64,000 bases of DNA from Sphingomonas sp. CCH10-B3 (GTDB lineage: Bacteria > Pseudomonadota > Alphaproteobacteria > Sphingomonadales > Sphingomonadaceae), in NCBI RefSeq assembly GCF_001556185.1, contig NZ_LSIJ01000092.1, forward strand, positions 24,891-88,890, written 5' to 3'. Shown here piece after piece: positions 35,684 to 46,665 of this stretch. The notes under the pieces are model-generated. The model had not been told where the DNA came from, made no database searches, and saw only the letters and a program-made list of their open reading frames with translations. Within the stretch, counting starts at the first letter, position 1. The number at the start of each line of letters is the position of its first letter. A program made the position numbers and the translations under genes.

Positions 35684-36738
35684 GCCGCCCTCGGCAGCAG
35701 AATGCGGAAGATGGTGCATTCGGGGCTTCCTTCGCGGGCATATTGCGCGATGCCGCCCATGTCGCGAACCAGCTTGTCGACGAGCGCAAGGCCAAGTCCC
35801 TGCCCTTCGGGTTTTCCAGATACAAAGGGGTCGAACAGATGGTCGGCGATGTCGGCGGGAGCGCCGGGGCCATTGTCGATCACCAGCAGCTCGATCGGCA
35901 ACGGGCGGCGCGGCTTGCCCGCGGTTGCGCTGACCGCCATGCCGTGGCGATAGGCCGTGGCGAGAATGATCCGGCGATCGGCCTGCGCCGCCGTCGCTTC
36001 GGCGGCATTCTTCAGCAGGTTGAGCATCACCTGAACGAGCGCATCATGGTTCGCCAGCACAAGCGGCAGCGACGGGTCGAATCGCTCCTCGATCACCACG
36101 TCACGCGCAAAGCCGGCGCGGGCGACGCGGCGGGCATGATCGAGCAGCGGATAGATGTTGAGCGGCTCAATCGTGCGCGGTCGCGTGTCGGTGAAGTCCT
36201 GCATCCGGTCGATCAGCGCGGCGATGCGGTCGACTTCGGCGATGATGAGATCAGGCAGGGCGGCCTCGTCCCCGGTGGCCGTCCCACCCAGCAATTGCGC
36301 AGCGCCGCGGATGCCCGACAGCGGATTCTTGATTTCGTGCGCGAGCATCGCTGCAGCCCCCATAGCGGCGCGCGCCGCCGCACGATCAGGCTGCCCCATG
36401 CGGCGCGATGCCGCTTCATGCAGCGTCACAACGCGCCAGCCGGGATGATCGGGCACATCGACTTCGCTGAAATCGACGCGGACCCGCCCGCCGCGGCGAG
36501 TGTCGAGCCGCGTGTCGAAAGCCTGAAAGCCCAGCCCTTCGCGGCGCGCCAGATAATCGGGCGGCAGGATCATCACGCTCGCCAGCCTTTGTCCAAGCAT
36601 GGCGCGCTCCGACGTATTGAGCAGCCGCTCGGCACTGCTGTTGGCAAAGGCAATGCGATCATCGGGGCCAATCACGATCACCGACATCGGCAGCGCGGCA
36701 ACGAGTTCGGCAAAAGGCGGCGCCGCGGGCGCGCTCAC
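35680..36738 (-). CDS. ntrB: NtrB (NRII) nitrogen sensor kinase
   Basis: Cytoplasmic histidine kinase/phosphatase for NtrC, 352 residues. An N-terminal PAS domain ([29 protein letters not shown]), phospho-acceptor His in [21 protein letters not shown], and ATPase motifs [16 protein letters not shown] and [13 protein letters not shown] are visible; it has no membrane segment. The start is GTG at 36738, overlapping the dusB stop (GTGA). PII-type control is expected from the family, but no glnB is in the window. Confidence 0.93.
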   Translation of the reverse strand: MSAPAAPPFAELVAALPMSVIVIGPDDRIAFANSSAERLLNTSERAMLGQRLASVMILPPDYLARREGLGFQAFDTRLDTRRGGRVRVDFSEVDVPDHPGWRVVTLHEAASRRMGQPDRAAARAAMGAAAMLAHEIKNPLSGIRGAAQLLGGTATGDEAALPDLIIAEVDRIAALIDRMQDFTDTRPRTIEPLNIYPLLDHARRVARAGFARDVVIEERFDPSLPLVLANHDALVQVMLNLLKNAAEATAAQADRRIILATAYRHGMAVSATAGKPRRPLPIELLVIDNGPGAPADIADHLFDPFVSGKPEGQGLGLALVDKLVRDMGGIAQYAREGSPECTIFRILLPRAA

Positions 36739-37733
36739 GCCGCCTGTCGCGAGCGCCACGGCGCATAGAACTCAGCAAGCATCGCCAGCACGACCTTGGG
36801 ATCGTTTTGCGTATTCACCCGGTTGCGGAACTCGGCTGAGCCGTGCAGCCCCTTAGTGTACCAGCCGATGTGCTTGCGCGCGATGCCGACGGCGGTCTCG
36901 TTGCCATAAAGGGCGAGCATCGCTTCGTAATGCTCGACGATCAGGTGATATTGCTCCTCGATCGACGGATCGGGCAAGCGGCGGCCGGTGCGGAACCATT
37001 CGATCACCTGTCCTAGCAGCCACGGCTTGCCGTATGCGCCGCGTCCGATCATCACGCCATCCGCGCCCGATTGTGCGAGCGCAGCCTCGGCATCCTCGAT
37101 CGAGCAGATGTCGCCATTGGCGATCACCGGGATCGACACCGCGTCCTTCACCCGGCGGATGAACGCCCAGTCGGCCGAGCCTTTGTACATCTGGTTGCGG
37201 GTGCGGCCGTGGACGGTGATCATCTTCGCCCCCAGATCCTCGGCGATGCGCGCGAGTTCGGGGGCGTTGAGGCTGGCATGGTCCCAGCCCATCCGCATCT
37301 TGACGGTGACGGGCACGTCGACCGCCTTCACCGTCGCGGCGATGATCGCGGTCGCATTGGGCAGATCGCGCATCAGCGCCGAGCCGGCGTCGCCGTTGAC
37401 GATCTTCTTGACCGGGCAGCCCATGTTGATGTCGATGATCGCCGCGCCACGATCGGCATTGAGCTTGGCCGCCTCGGCCATTTCATGGGGCGAGCAGCCC
37501 GCGAGCTGCATCGACACCGGTTCCTCGACCGGGTCCCATGCGGCTTTCTGCAGCGATTGGCGCGTCTCGCGGATCATCGCCTGGCTGGCGATCATCTCGG
37601 TGACGTTCAGCCCCGAGCCGAAGCGGCGCACAATCGTGCGGAACGGCATGTCGGTGACGCCGGTCATCGGCGCCAGAATGACGGGGTCGTCGATCCGGAC
37701 CGGACCGATATGGATCGGGGAAAGCTTGGTCAT
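36735..37733 (-). CDS. dusB: tRNA-dihydrouridine synthase
   Basis: FMN-dependent enzyme of 332 residues that reduces uridines in tRNA. The family blocks are [36 protein letters not shown] (with the catalytic Cys), [28 protein letters not shown] and ANGDI followed by [17 protein letters not shown]. It heads the dusB-ntrB-ntrC unit, the order typical of Alphaproteobacteria. The start is ATG at 37733; an adjacent ATG at 37736 is equally possible. It is divergent from ispDF. Confidence 0.95.
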   Translation of the reverse strand: MTKLSPIHIGPVRIDDPVILAPMTGVTDMPFRTIVRRFGSGLNVTEMIASQAMIRETRQSLQKAAWDPVEEPVSMQLAGCSPHEMAEAAKLNADRGAAIIDINMGCPVKKIVNGDAGSALMRDLPNATAIIAATVKAVDVPVTVKMRMGWDHASLNAPELARIAEDLGAKMITVHGRTRNQMYKGSADWAFIRRVKDAVSIPVIANGDICSIEDAEAALAQSGADGVMIGRGAYGKPWLLGQVIEWFRTGRRLPDPSIEEQYHLIVEHYEAMLALYGNETAVGIARKHIGWYTKGLHGSAEFRNRVNTQNDPKVVLAMLAEFYAPWRSRQAA

Positions 37734-37832
37734 CATCTGCCTGAAATTTAGGCAGCGCATAGGCGAAATGCGGCGATCCGACAAGACCGGCGGGGGCTGG
37801 CGGGGCAGCAGGGCTTGCGCTAGGCGAGCGCG

Positions 37833-38996
37833 ATGGAACCGAGACGTATCGTCGCGCTCATCGTCGCGGCCGGCAGCGGCACGCGGCTGGGCGGTAGCGT
37901 GCCCAAGCAATTCGCGACGCTGGCAGGCAAACCGATGGTGGCGCACAGCTTTGCAGCGTTTTCTTCGCATCCGATGATAAGCGAAACGATCGTCGCGATC
38001 GGCGCCGGGCAGGAGGCGATGCTTGCCGAGGCGGTCGGGGATGCCTGCTCGGTTACCGGCGGCGCGACCCGGCGCGAGTCGGTGCGCGCGGGGCTGGAGG
38101 CGATTGCAGCCGACGGCGGCGCCGATCTGGTGCTGATCCACGACGCCGCGCGGCCGTTCCTCGGCGCCAAAGTGATCGACCGGCTGATCGCCGCGCTCGA
38201 CACCGATCCGGGCGCCATCCCCGCCCTCCCCGTCGCCGACACGCTCGCGCGCGGCATCGAGGTGCTGGGCGAGACGGTGCCGCGCGACGGGCTGTGGCGC
38301 GTGCAGACGCCGCAGGCGTTCCACTTCGCGGCAATCCTCGACGCGCACCGCCGCTGGCCCGAGAGTGAAGAGGCGACCGACGACGCGCAGATGCTTCGCC
38401 GTTTCGGATCGAGCGTGGCGATGGTAGAAGGCGACATCATGCTCGACAAAGTCACTTACCCTGCCGACATCGCCGCTGCCGAGGCGCGCCATGCCGCCAC
38501 CTTGATCAGCCGCAGCGCGACCGGCTTCGACGTTCACCGGCTCGAGGCGGGCGAGGAATTGTGGCTCGGCGGCGTGCTGATCCCCCACGACAAGGGGCTG
38601 TCGGGGCACAGCGACGCCGATGTCGCGCTGCATGCGATCACCGACGCGCTGCTCGGCTGCACCGGCGAAGGCGATATCGGCACGCACTTTCCGCCCAGCG
38701 ACCCGCAGTGGAAGGGCGCTGCCTCGTACAAATTCCTCCAGCACGCTGCGTCGATCATTGCGGCCAAAGGCGGCGTGATCGATTTTATAGACCTCACGCT
38801 GATCTGCGAAGCGCCCAAGATCGGCCCGCACCGGCAGGCGATGCGCGCGAAGATCGCCGAACTGCTGGCGCTGGGCGAGGATCAGGTGAGCATCAAGGCA
38901 ACCACCACCGAGCGACTGGGCTTCACCGGCCGCGGCGAAGGCATTGCCGCGCAGGCTTGCGCGACGGTGCGCCTGCCGGTGCGGGGGCGCGCGTGA
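37833..38996 (+). CDS. ispDF: IspDF, bifunctional MEP-pathway enzyme
   Basis: A fusion of 2-C-methylerythritol 4-phosphate cytidylyltransferase (IspD, about residues 1-225) and 2-C-methylerythritol 2,4-cyclodiphosphate synthase (IspF, about 228-387) for isoprenoid synthesis. IspD shows [21 protein letters not shown] and [10 protein letters not shown]. IspF shows [19 protein letters not shown] (metal ligands D and H), [21 protein letters not shown], and the C-terminal [19 protein letters not shown]. The fusion is common in Alphaproteobacteria. The stop overlaps the next GTG by four bases. Confidence 0.96.
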   Translation: MEPRRIVALIVAAGSGTRLGGSVPKQFATLAGKPMVAHSFAAFSSHPMISETIVAIGAGQEAMLAEAVGDACSVTGGATRRESVRAGLEAIAADGGADLVLIHDAARPFLGAKVIDRLIAALDTDPGAIPALPVADTLARGIEVLGETVPRDGLWRVQTPQAFHFAAILDAHRRWPESEEATDDAQMLRRFGSSVAMVEGDIMLDKVTYPADIAAAEARHAATLISRSATGFDVHRLEAGEELWLGGVLIPHDKGLSGHSDADVALHAITDALLGCTGEGDIGTHFPPSDPQWKGAASYKFLQHAASIIAAKGGVIDFIDLTLICEAPKIGPHRQAMRAKIAELLALGEDQVSIKATTTERLGFTGRGEGIAAQACATVRLPVRGRA

Positions 38997-39535
38997 CCCT
39001 GCGCCGAACGTTCGCGGCGGTCGCCCTCGCGCTCGGTGCAACGGCCAGCAGCGCGCAGACGTTGTCGGCCCAGCTTCAGCTGCCTTGCGTGACCGCGCCC
39101 GAAGCCGAAGCGCTCGTGACCTCAATCCTGCCCGAGACAATCGAGGCCTTGTCCAGCACCTGTGCTGGCCAGCTTCCCCCGGGCGCGGTGCTGCGCGCGC
39201 CCTCCGGCCAGCTCATCGCCCGCTATCGCAGCGATGCCGATGCGGTCTGGCCCAATGCGCAAAAGGCGGTGTCGCGTGTGATCGGCGCCGATGCGTCGGC
39301 ATTGCTTGGCAGCAATATCGCCCGGCCTGTCATCGCCTCGCTGCTTGCGCCCGCGATCGTCAAGCAAGTGCAGCCCGGCGAATGCGCCTCCTATGAGCGG
39401 ATCGTGGCACTCGCGCAGCCGCTGCCGCCGCGCAATCTGGCGGGGTTACTTGTGTCGGTATGGCAATTGGCCGATGCGCGGCGCAAACCGACCGACAAGC
39501 GCCCTGCCCTCACCATCTGCCCGAGGTCTTCATGA
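38993..39535 (+). CDS. Exported protein of unknown function
   Basis: A 180-residue product with an evident signal peptide (about [20 protein letters not shown]) and two or three conserved cysteines ([23 protein letters not shown]), suggesting disulfides in the periplasm. No family is recognised. The GTG start at 38993 overlaps the ispDF stop and its stop overlaps the cinA ATG, so it is embedded in an ispDF-cinA transcript. Confidence 0.75.
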   Translation: MTLRRTFAAVALALGATASSAQTLSAQLQLPCVTAPEAEALVTSILPETIEALSSTCAGQLPPGAVLRAPSGQLIARYRSDADAVWPNAQKAVSRVIGADASALLGSNIARPVIASLLAPAIVKQVQPGECASYERIVALAQPLPPRNLAGLLVSVWQLADARRKPTDKRPALTICPRSS

Positions 39536-40071
39536 GCGAGCCGGTCGTTGCCGACACGATCCTGCCGCAACCGCTAGTCGATGCCGCGCGCCGCGTGGTC
39601 GAGGCCAATCGCGCGGCACGGCGGCGCGTCGCGGTCGCCGAAAGCTGCACCGGCGGGCTGGTCGCGGCTGCGATTACCGAGATTGCGGGATCGTCCGATG
39701 TCTTGCAGGCTGGCTTCACGACTTATTCCAATGCCGCGAAGACGGCGACGCTGAAAGTCAGCCCCGACATTATCGATACCTTCGGCGCCGTCTCGGTCGC
39801 GGTTGCCTGGGCAATGGCACAGGGCGCGCTCGAGGCGAGCGATGCCGATGTCGCGGTCGCGATCACCGGCGTGGCTGGCCCCGGCGGCGGCAGTGCGAAA
39901 AAGCCGGTCGGCACAGTCGTGTTTGCGCTGGCCGAGCGTGGCGCCGACCCGGCGCATGTCGTGGCCGACCTGCGCCATTTCGGCGATCTGGGTCGCGGCG
40001 GGGTGCGGCTTCAGGCGGCGCTGTGCGCGCTCGAACTGCTGCTGCCCGGTGCGTCGCTCGACCCGGCGTAG
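39532..40071 (+). CDS. CinA-family nicotinamide-nucleotide amidohydrolase
   Basis: A 179-residue stand-alone CinA C-terminal domain (PncC-like), which deamidates NMN to NaMN for pyridine-nucleotide recycling. The signatures RRRVAVAESCTGGLVAAAITEIAGSSDVLQAGF, YSNAAKTATL and AITGVAGPGGGSAKKPVGTV are clear. Its 3' end overlaps the converging coq10 gene by 61 bases. Confidence 0.92.
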   Translation: MSEPVVADTILPQPLVDAARRVVEANRAARRRVAVAESCTGGLVAAAITEIAGSSDVLQAGFTTYSNAAKTATLKVSPDIIDTFGAVSVAVAWAMAQGALEASDADVAVAITGVAGPGGGSAKKPVGTVVFALAERGADPAHVVADLRHFGDLGRGGVRLQAALCALELLLPGASLDPA

Positions 40072-40493
40072 AGCTTGGCAGCGCGGGTTTCGAACGCGCC
40101 GATCATTTTGCGCAAAGCGCGGTCGAACACTTGCCCCGCTAGCATTTCGAACACGCGGTTCTTGAACGCGAAGTCGACCGCGAAATCGACCTGACAACCG
40201 CCCGCGCCGTCGCTGCGAAAGCCCCATTCGTTGCGCAGATATTTGAGCGGGCCGTCGAGATAATCGACATGGATCCGGCTCGGCCGTTCCTTGGTGACGC
40301 GCGATGTGAAGGTCTCGCGCAAGGCGCCGAAGCCGACGATCATGTCGGCGACGACGCTCGTTTCGCTTTCTGACCGAATGCGCATTGCCGACACCCACGG
40401 CAGGAAGTCGGGATATTTGGCGACATCGGCAACGAGCGCATACATTTGCTCGGGCGTGTAGGGCAGATGCCGGGTTTCGGTGTGGCGCGGCAT
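40011..40493 (-). CDS. COQ10/RatA-like START-domain ubiquinone-binding protein
   Basis: A 160-residue START-like protein (HTETRHLPYTPEQMYALVADVAKYPDFLPWV, then YLDGPLKYLRNEWGF and VDFAVDFAFKNRVFEMLAGQVFD) of the Coq10/RatA family. In Alphaproteobacteria, as in mitochondria, it probably chaperones ubiquinone; the toxin annotation RatA comes from an E. coli report and is not supported by context here. It overlaps lipA by one base and the convergent cinA at its 3' end. Confidence 0.88.
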   Translation of the reverse strand: MPRHTETRHLPYTPEQMYALVADVAKYPDFLPWVSAMRIRSESETSVVADMIVGFGALRETFTSRVTKERPSRIHVDYLDGPLKYLRNEWGFRSDGAGGCQVDFAVDFAFKNRVFEMLAGQVFDRALRKMIGAFETRAAKLYAGSSDAPGSSSSSAHSAA

Positions 40494-41413
40494 CAGGCGC
40501 GGCCCAGCTTGGCCTCGCGAGCCCGGCGCAGCGCGGCGAAATCGTCACCGGCGTGATAGCTCGACCGGGTGAGCGGCGACGCCGCCACCAGCAGGAAGCC
40601 CTTGGCGCGCGCGATCGCGGCATAGGCATTGAACGCGGCCGGAGTCACGAAATCGGCGACCTTGGCGTGGCGTGGCGTCGGCTGGAGATATTGCCCCATC
40701 GTCAGGAAATCGATGTCGGCGGAGCGCATGTCGTCCATCACCTGGTGCACTTCCATCCGCTCCTCTCCCAGGCCGAGCATCACGCCGGACTTGGTGAAGA
40801 TCGACGGATCGTGGCGCTTGACGCTTTCGAGCAGCCGCAGCGAGGCATAATAGCGCGCACCGGGCCGGATCGTGGGATAGAGCCGGGGCACCGTTTCCAG
40901 ATTGTGATTGTAGACGTCGGGCCGCGCGGCGACGATCGATTCGACCGCGCGCTCGCTCTTGTTGCGGAAGTCGGGGGTCAGAATTTCGATCGTCGTCGTC
41001 GGCGTATTGCGGCGAAGCGCTTCAATTACCTTGACGAACTGGCTCGCGCCGCCGTCGGGAAGATCATCGCGGTCGACCGACGTAATGACGATGTGTTCGA
41101 GGCCGAGCTCGGCGGCGGCGGTCGCGACATGCTCGGGTTCGAGCGGGTCGACCGCACGCGGCATGCCCGTCTTGACGTTGCAGAAGGCGCATGCCCGGGT
41201 GCAGGTGTCGCCGAGGATCATCACCGTCGCGTGCTTCTTGGTCCAGCACTCGCCGATGTTGGGACAAGCCGCTTCCTCGCACACCGTGGCGAGGTTCAGC
41301 CGGCGCATCAGCGCGCGCGTCTCAGCAAAGCCGGTCGAGGTTGGCGCCTTGACGCGGATCCAATCGGGCTTGCGCACACGCGGCGGTCGGGCAAGCGGCA
41401 TCGTCTCGTTCAT
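40493..41413 (-). CDS. lipA: Lipoyl synthase
   Basis: Radical-SAM enzyme of 306 residues that inserts sulfur into octanoyl-lipoyl domains. The auxiliary cluster motif [12 protein letters not shown] and the radical-SAM motif CTRACAFC are present, along with [36 protein letters not shown] and a C-terminal SSYHAGDDF (RSSYHA Ser ligand). It is followed by coq10 with a one-base overlap (TGATG), a pairing seen in many Alphaproteobacteria. Confidence 0.97.
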   Translation of the reverse strand: MNETMPLARPPRVRKPDWIRVKAPTSTGFAETRALMRRLNLATVCEEAACPNIGECWTKKHATVMILGDTCTRACAFCNVKTGMPRAVDPLEPEHVATAAAELGLEHIVITSVDRDDLPDGGASQFVKVIEALRRNTPTTTIEILTPDFRNKSERAVESIVAARPDVYNHNLETVPRLYPTIRPGARYYASLRLLESVKRHDPSIFTKSGVMLGLGEERMEVHQVMDDMRSADIDFLTMGQYLQPTPRHAKVADFVTPAAFNAYAAIARAKGFLLVAASPLTRSSYHAGDDFAALRRAREAKLGRA

Positions 41414-41555
41414 GTCTGGCAGATAGCGATTGGTACCCCGGCTTGGAACCCCCTACCTTGGCCCAGCGTTGCGCCGCCCGACGGCCGGTTTGCCGATTAA
41501 GCGAGACGCATCAACGTGACTTGCGCAACAGCGCGAGCAATGCAAAGGTTGGGAA

Positions 41556-42212
41556 ATGGCATATTTCACTGATCTCGTGCGCGGTTATCAGCGCTTCCGT
41601 TCCGAAAACTGGGCACGCGAGCGTGCCCGCTGGGCCGATCTGCGCAAGTCGCAATCGCCCCGCGTCATGGTGATCGCCTGTTCCGACAGCCGCGTCGATC
41701 CGACGATGGTGTTCGATGCATCGCCCGGCGAAATCTTCGTCGTGCGCAACGTCGCCAATCTCGTGCCGCCGTTCGAAACCGATGGTTCGCGCCACGGCGT
41801 TTCGGCGGCGCTCGAATTTGCGGTGACGCAGTTGAAGGTCTCCGAGATCGTGGTCATGGGCCATGGCGCATGCGGCGGCGTCAAGGCAGCACTCACCCAG
41901 GGTTTCGAGGGCAAGGCGCCCGGCGAAGGCGGCTTCGTGCACCACTGGATCGATTTGCTGAACGGTGCGCGCGAACGCGTGATCAGCGAACATGGTACCG
42001 GCGACGACGCTGTGCACGCGCTCGAGCTTGAGGGGATCCGGACCAGCATTGCCAATCTGCGCTCCTTTCCCTTTGTGGCGGCCGCCGAAGCGGCAGGCGA
42101 ACTCACGATTCACGGCGCTTATTTCGCGATTGCCGATGGCCTACTGCACGTCATGGGCGAAGATGGCAGCTTTGCCCCTGCGCCAGCGGCACCCGCGACC
42201 GCCGGGGACTGA
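41556..42212 (+). CDS. Beta-carbonic anhydrase
   Basis: Zinc enzyme of 218 residues interconverting CO2 and bicarbonate. Zinc ligands are visible in VMVIACSDSRVDPTMVF (Cys, with the Asp-Arg dyad) and VMGHGACGGVKAAL (His and Cys); 'EIFVVRNVANLVPP' is the family core. It is monocistronic between lipA and the TonB-like gene and supplies bicarbonate for carboxylations; carbamoyl phosphate for pyrB, encoded nearby, also needs it, though linkage is not shown. Confidence 0.94.
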   Translation: MAYFTDLVRGYQRFRSENWARERARWADLRKSQSPRVMVIACSDSRVDPTMVFDASPGEIFVVRNVANLVPPFETDGSRHGVSAALEFAVTQLKVSEIVVMGHGACGGVKAALTQGFEGKAPGEGGFVHHWIDLLNGARERVISEHGTGDDAVHALELEGIRTSIANLRSFPFVAAAEAAGELTIHGAYFAIADGLLHVMGEDGSFAPAPAAPATAGD

Positions 42213-42228
42213 CGCTCGTCGTCGGCGT

Positions 42229-42993
42229 TCAGCGCTGTTTCTGGGTGACGGTCAGCTGATAGTAGATCCGCACCCACGCGCCGATCAGCTTCTTCCCACC
42301 GACGCGCGGGGGATACACCCGGAACTGCCACGCGGCCTGGCGAAAGCCGCGTGACAGTCCTGAGCCCAGCGGAGACTCGCCCATCGTGCGGCAATTCTCG
42401 ACGCGGTTGTCGGGCGCAGTTTTGCAGGCGATCAGCGCCCAGCCGCTTTCCTTGATTGGCGGCAGGTAGAAGGCAAGCTCTGCCTGCGTCGGCTCGCGGA
42501 CCCATTCGGCGTTGTAAAGCGGCTGCCCGCCCGGCCCCTGACCGGGACCATAGGCGGCCACGCTGTCCTTACCGGTGTCGCCACCTTCGCGCGCGGTCGA
42601 GGGGATTTTACCGATGTCGCCCGATGCCAGCGTATCCTTGTCGATCCGGACCAGATCGGGGAACAAGTCCTGCTTGGGCGGGGTTACCGGCTCGGGCGGG
42701 GGAACGACCGGCGGCGGCGTGGTCACGACCTCGCCGCTTTTGGGGACCGGCTTTGATTGCTTCGCAGGTGCTGCCTTGGAGGCCCTTTCGCCACCCCCCT
42801 TCTCGGGCTCGGGAATCAGCTGAAACGACAGCGGTGGCGCGGCTTTTTTCGGCTCGGGCTGGAAGCGGTTGAGCGAAATCAGCGCCAGGACAAGCAAAAG
42901 CTCGACCAGCAGCGCAAACAATATGCCGCCGATCCGCCGCTGCAACGGCGTGCGCTCACGCTTTTCCTGAGATTGAAAGGACGCCGACACCAT
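42229..42993 (-). CDS. TonB-like / energy-transducer-type membrane protein
   Basis: A 254-residue protein with a cytoplasmic basic N-terminus, one transmembrane helix ([21 protein letters not shown], about 22-42), a long Pro/Lys/Glu-rich periplasmic linker ([14 protein letters not shown]) and a compact C-terminal domain ([27 protein letters not shown]). This architecture resembles TonB, but the C-terminus is not a clear TonB-C match. It may energise one of the window's TonB-dependent receptors; this is inference. The start is ATG at 42993. Confidence 0.65.
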   Translation of the reverse strand: MVSASFQSQEKRERTPLQRRIGGILFALLVELLLVLALISLNRFQPEPKKAAPPLSFQLIPEPEKGGGERASKAAPAKQSKPVPKSGEVVTTPPPVVPPPEPVTPPKQDLFPDLVRIDKDTLASGDIGKIPSTAREGGDTGKDSVAAYGPGQGPGGQPLYNAEWVREPTQAELAFYLPPIKESGWALIACKTAPDNRVENCRTMGESPLGSGLSRGFRQAAWQFRVYPPRVGGKKLIGAWVRIYYQLTVTQKQR

Positions 42994-43103
42994 GCGGTCC
43001 GCGCCTAGCCGTGGCGTTGCAGCGCGGCAACGGCTCGATGTCGGCACGGTCCCGACCAGCAGCGCTTGCGCGGCTGCCCCTGCCCCGCTACCCAGCCGCT
43101 TTA

Positions 43104-44090
43104 ATGCAGCCTTCCGATCATGCCCCCGCGCGCCTCATTCCGGGCCGCGCCGTCTTCCCGCATCATGACCTGACGGGGATCGACGGACTCCAGCCGCACG
43201 AGATCATGTTCCTGCTCGACGAGGCCGAGTATTGGGTCGACATCAACCGCAGCCGCGCCAAGAGCGACAATCGGCTCGCCGGACTGACGGTGATCAATGC
43301 CTTTTTCGAAAATTCGACGCGCACGCTGCTGTCGTTCGAAATCGCGGGGAAGCGGCTTGGCGCCGATGTCGTCAACATGCACGCGGCGCAATCGAGCGTG
43401 AAAAAGGGCGAGACGCTGATCGACACCGCGATGACGCTCAACGCGATGCGCGCCGATGCGATCGTCATTCGCCACCAGAGCTCAGGCGCGGTCAAGCTGA
43501 TCGCCGGCAAGGTGGATTGCCCGGTGCTCAATGCCGGTGACGGGCGGCACGAACACCCGACGCAGGCTCTGCTCGACGCGCTGACGATCCGGCGGCGGCG
43601 CGGCAGCATCGCGGGGCAACGCGTGGTGATCTGCGGCGACCTGATGCACAGCCGCGTCGCCCGGTCGAATATCCTCGCGCTGACGGCGCTTGCCGCCGAA
43701 GTACGGGTGGTCGCGCCGACGACATTGATGCCCGCCGCCATCGAGCGGATGGGCGTGACCGCCTTCACCGATTTCGATGCCGCGCTCGAAGGGGCCGATG
43801 TGGTGATGATGCTGCGGCTCCAGAATGAGCGGATGGACGGCGCCTTCATTCCTTCGACCCGCGAATTCCATGCGCGCTACGGCCTCAATTCGGCGCGGCT
43901 CGCGCGCGCCAAGCCCGATGCGCTGATCATGCATCCGGGCCCGATGAACCGCGGGGTCGAGATTTCGTCGAGCGTCGCCGATCACGAGCGGTCGGCGATC
44001 ACCGAACAGGTCGAAATGGGCGTGGCGGTGCGGATGGCGTGCCTCGACGTTCTCACCCGGCAGGCGCGCGGCGTGGAGGGGTGGGCATGA
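43104..44090 (+). CDS. pyrB: Aspartate carbamoyltransferase catalytic subunit
   Basis: Makes N-carbamoyl-aspartate in pyrimidine synthesis, 328 residues. The carbamoyl-phosphate motif [36 protein letters not shown] and [12 protein letters not shown] are all present. The ATG at 43104 has a weak ribosome site, so leaderless or poorly initiated translation is possible. It overlaps the next gene by four bases; that gene encodes a dihydroorotase-like partner, as in the class-A ATCases of Pseudomonas. Confidence 0.96.
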   Translation: MQPSDHAPARLIPGRAVFPHHDLTGIDGLQPHEIMFLLDEAEYWVDINRSRAKSDNRLAGLTVINAFFENSTRTLLSFEIAGKRLGADVVNMHAAQSSVKKGETLIDTAMTLNAMRADAIVIRHQSSGAVKLIAGKVDCPVLNAGDGRHEHPTQALLDALTIRRRRGSIAGQRVVICGDLMHSRVARSNILALTALAAEVRVVAPTTLMPAAIERMGVTAFTDFDAALEGADVVMMLRLQNERMDGAFIPSTREFHARYGLNSARLARAKPDALIMHPGPMNRGVEISSSVADHERSAITEQVEMGVAVRMACLDVLTRQARGVEGWA

Positions 44091-45301
44091 TCGCTTTCGT
44101 CAACGCCCGGCTGGTGACACCCGAGGGCGAGCGCCACGGCGCGCTGATCGTCGACGGCGAACGGATCGCCGCGCTTGGCACGGTCGAAGTGCCGAGCGAC
44201 GCCGAAGTCGTCGATCTCGGCGGGCTGATACTTGCGCCCGCGATCGTCGATCTCGGGGTGTTCGCGGTCGATGTCGCCGCATGCCACGCGGGCGGGATCG
44301 TGCGGATCGGGCTGATGCCCGACCAGTCGCCCGTGCTCGACGACCCCGGCATTGTCCAGCGGGCGGCGCTGATCGGGCGACCGAGCCTGTGGATCCACCC
44401 GATTGCCGCTGCGACCAAGGGATTGGCTGGGCGTGACCTTGCCGAAATGGCAGTCAACATCGGTGCCGGCGCGCGCGCGGTCGGCACCGGACGCGGGTGG
44501 ATCGCCGACGCGGGCGTGATGCGCAAGGTGCTGGCCTATGCCAATGATCTGGGGCTGAGCGTCGTCGCGCATGCCGAGGATGGCGGGCTGGCCGCAGGTG
44601 CGGTCGCGACCGAGGGCGAAACCGCAACCCGGCTGGGCCTTGCCGCTGCCTCTGCCCTTGCCGAAGCGCTCGCAGTCGCACGCGACCTGATGCTGGCGGA
44701 GGAGACCGGCGCAGCGCTGCACCTGCGCACGGTCACGACGGCCGCTGCCTTCGACCTCATCCGCGCGGCCAAGCGGCGCGGCGTGCGCGTGACGTGCGGC
44801 ATTACGCCTGCACATCTGTTGCTGTCGGACATTGCGATGTCGGGTTTCCGCACCTTTGCTCATCTTTCGCCGCCGCTGCGCGCCGAAAGCGACCGGCAGG
44901 CAGCACTCGCGGCACTCGCCGACGGGACGATCGATGTGCTGAGCTCGGGCCATGATCCCCGTGGGCCCGAGGAGAAGCGCCTGCCCTTTGCCGATTCGAG
45001 TCCAGGGGCAGCGGGGGCGGAAACGCTGCTTGCGCTGGGGCTCGGGCTGGTGCGCGACGGCATGATCGATCTTGCACGGCTGTTCGCGCTGCTCGCCGCC
45101 AATCCGGCGCGGGTGCTCGGCGTCGAGACGGGTGCGCTCGCGGTCGGCCTGCCTGCCGATCTCGTCGTGATCGATCCTGACACGCCGTGGCAGATCAGCG
45201 CCGACCGTTTTTCAGGCCTTGCCGGCAATACCCCGTTCGACGGCCTGCCGACGCAAGGAGCCGCGCGCCAGCTCTACAAGGGCGGCACGCGGCTGTTTTA
45301 G
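44087..45301 (+). CDS. Dihydroorotase-like PyrC' (pyrX), probably non-catalytic
   Basis: A 404-residue amidohydrolase-fold protein coupled to pyrB. The first metal-binding motif of true dihydroorotases (PGxxDxHxH) is replaced by [13 protein letters not shown] (50-62), losing both His, and the late DHAPH-type motif is [12 protein letters not shown]. Some later His remain (VVAHAED, LHLRTV). In Pseudomonas an inactive PyrC' is structural, needed to assemble PyrB; the same role fits here. A separate active pyrC should then exist elsewhere in the genome. Confidence 0.9.
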   Translation: MIAFVNARLVTPEGERHGALIVDGERIAALGTVEVPSDAEVVDLGGLILAPAIVDLGVFAVDVAACHAGGIVRIGLMPDQSPVLDDPGIVQRAALIGRPSLWIHPIAAATKGLAGRDLAEMAVNIGAGARAVGTGRGWIADAGVMRKVLAYANDLGLSVVAHAEDGGLAAGAVATEGETATRLGLAAASALAEALAVARDLMLAEETGAALHLRTVTTAAAFDLIRAAKRRGVRVTCGITPAHLLLSDIAMSGFRTFAHLSPPLRAESDRQAALAALADGTIDVLSSGHDPRGPEEKRLPFADSSPGAAGAETLLALGLGLVRDGMIDLARLFALLAANPARVLGVETGALAVGLPADLVVIDPDTPWQISADRFSGLAGNTPFDGLPTQGAARQLYKGGTRLF

Positions 45302-45314
45302 CAAGCTGTTCCGA

Positions 45315-46661
45315 TCAGCGCGACGCGACCTGCTTCGTTGCTGTCTTGGTCGCCGCCGTCCAGCTTGCATTCTGGTCGCCGGCCGCTTCGCGAACGAAGC
45401 AATTGCCGCCGTGGCTGCGATAGCTTTGGCATATCGCCACGGCATCGGCGCGCGAGAAGCCGCCGACCGACAGGCGATAGAAATTGCCTGCGCCCGTCTT
45501 GAAGTTCATCCCCGACGGGGTCTGACCAGCAAATGCCGGGAAGCGGCGCACGGCGCGTTTCCAGCCATCCTGCGCCACGGCTGCGCTCTCGAACGCGCCG
45601 AGCTGGAGGTAGAATTTGCCCTTGGCCGGCGCGCTGACCGGCACTGTTGCGGCGACCGCCATCACTTTCGGCGCGACCGGGGCGGGCTTGGCAACGGTCG
45701 GCTTGGCAGCGGCGACCTTGGCTGCAACCGGCTTGGCGGCAACCCGGACCGGCTTGGCTGCGACCGGCGGCAGCGGCTGGACGACTTCCTCGCGCGGACC
45801 GAAGACGATGCCGGGACGCGGCGCTTCAGTGACTGGTGCATCGGCGACTTCGACCGGCGGCTTGGACGCGGGCTCGATAGCCGCAACCGCCACCGGCTGC
45901 GACGCGACGCGCGCGTTGAGCGCAAGCGCGACCGGCTGGCCGACATCCTGCACGGGGATCACTTTCAGCAGCGCAGCGACCTGATCGGCGGCACCGGCTG
46001 GACGCGCGAAGACGGCCCAGTCGACCATCCGCTTGTCAAGGTCACCGGGCGCGAGATCGACCGCCGCAACCGACCGAGCTTCCGGCCAGCGACCGGCGAG
46101 CGCGAGGCTGAGCGCGAGATTCTGGCGAGTCTTGGCGTCCGCCCCCGGCGCACGCGCCGCCGGCGTCAGCAGCTCGACCGCGCTTGCCGGATCACCGGCC
46201 AGCGCAATCGCGAGCCCACGGTCAGCAACCGCAATCGTTTCGGCATGGCTGTCGAGCGTCTGGCGTGCGCCGGTCCAGTCGCCATTGGCGATCTGCGCCA
46301 GCGCATAGCTGAGCGCGCTGCGACCGTCGTTGGGCGACAGCGCGAGCGCGTCACCGAAAGCGTCACGCGCCGAGGCGAAGCGGCCCGACAGCAGATAAGC
46401 CTGGCCGAGCATCGCGCGATAGCTCTGGTTCTGCGGTGCGCGGGCAACGGCGGCTTCGGCGAAACCGATCGCGGCAAAGGGCTTGCCGTCGGCGAGCGCC
46501 TTGCGCGCCTGCGCAGCGCTGGCGGCAGCGGCCTTGGCATTGGCGCTGTCGCTCGGGCTGCCGGCAAAGGCCGTGGTGCCGGTCATCAGCGCGACGCCGA
46601 CAAGACCGCTGGTCAGGACGAGCGCCGAGGCGCCCAAGGTTGCGATTACCCGGTGCTTCAT
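45315..46661 (-). CDS. Exported TPR-SPOR protein
   Basis: A 448-residue protein with a signal peptide or anchor (MKHRVIATLGASALVLTSGLVGVALMTG), TPR-like repeats (PFAAIGFAEAAVARAPQNQSYRAMLGQAYLLSGRFASARDAFGDALALSPND), an Ala/Pro/Lys-rich linker and a C-terminal SPOR domain (KGKFYLQLGAFESAAVAQDGW, YRLSVGGFSRADAVAICQSYR). SPOR domains bind denuded septal glycans, so a division-site role is likely. It follows the RHH gene by four bases in the parA unit. The start is ATG at 46661. Confidence 0.85.
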   Translation of the reverse strand: MKHRVIATLGASALVLTSGLVGVALMTGTTAFAGSPSDSANAKAAAASAAQARKALADGKPFAAIGFAEAAVARAPQNQSYRAMLGQAYLLSGRFASARDAFGDALALSPNDGRSALSYALAQIANGDWTGARQTLDSHAETIAVADRGLAIALAGDPASAVELLTPAARAPGADAKTRQNLALSLALAGRWPEARSVAAVDLAPGDLDKRMVDWAVFARPAGAADQVAALLKVIPVQDVGQPVALALNARVASQPVAVAAIEPASKPPVEVADAPVTEAPRPGIVFGPREEVVQPLPPVAAKPVRVAAKPVAAKVAAAKPTVAKPAPVAPKVMAVAATVPVSAPAKGKFYLQLGAFESAAVAQDGWKRAVRRFPAFAGQTPSGMNFKTGAGNFYRLSVGGFSRADAVAICQSYRSHGGNCFVREAAGDQNASWTAATKTATKQVASR

Positions 46662-46665
46662 CGGA

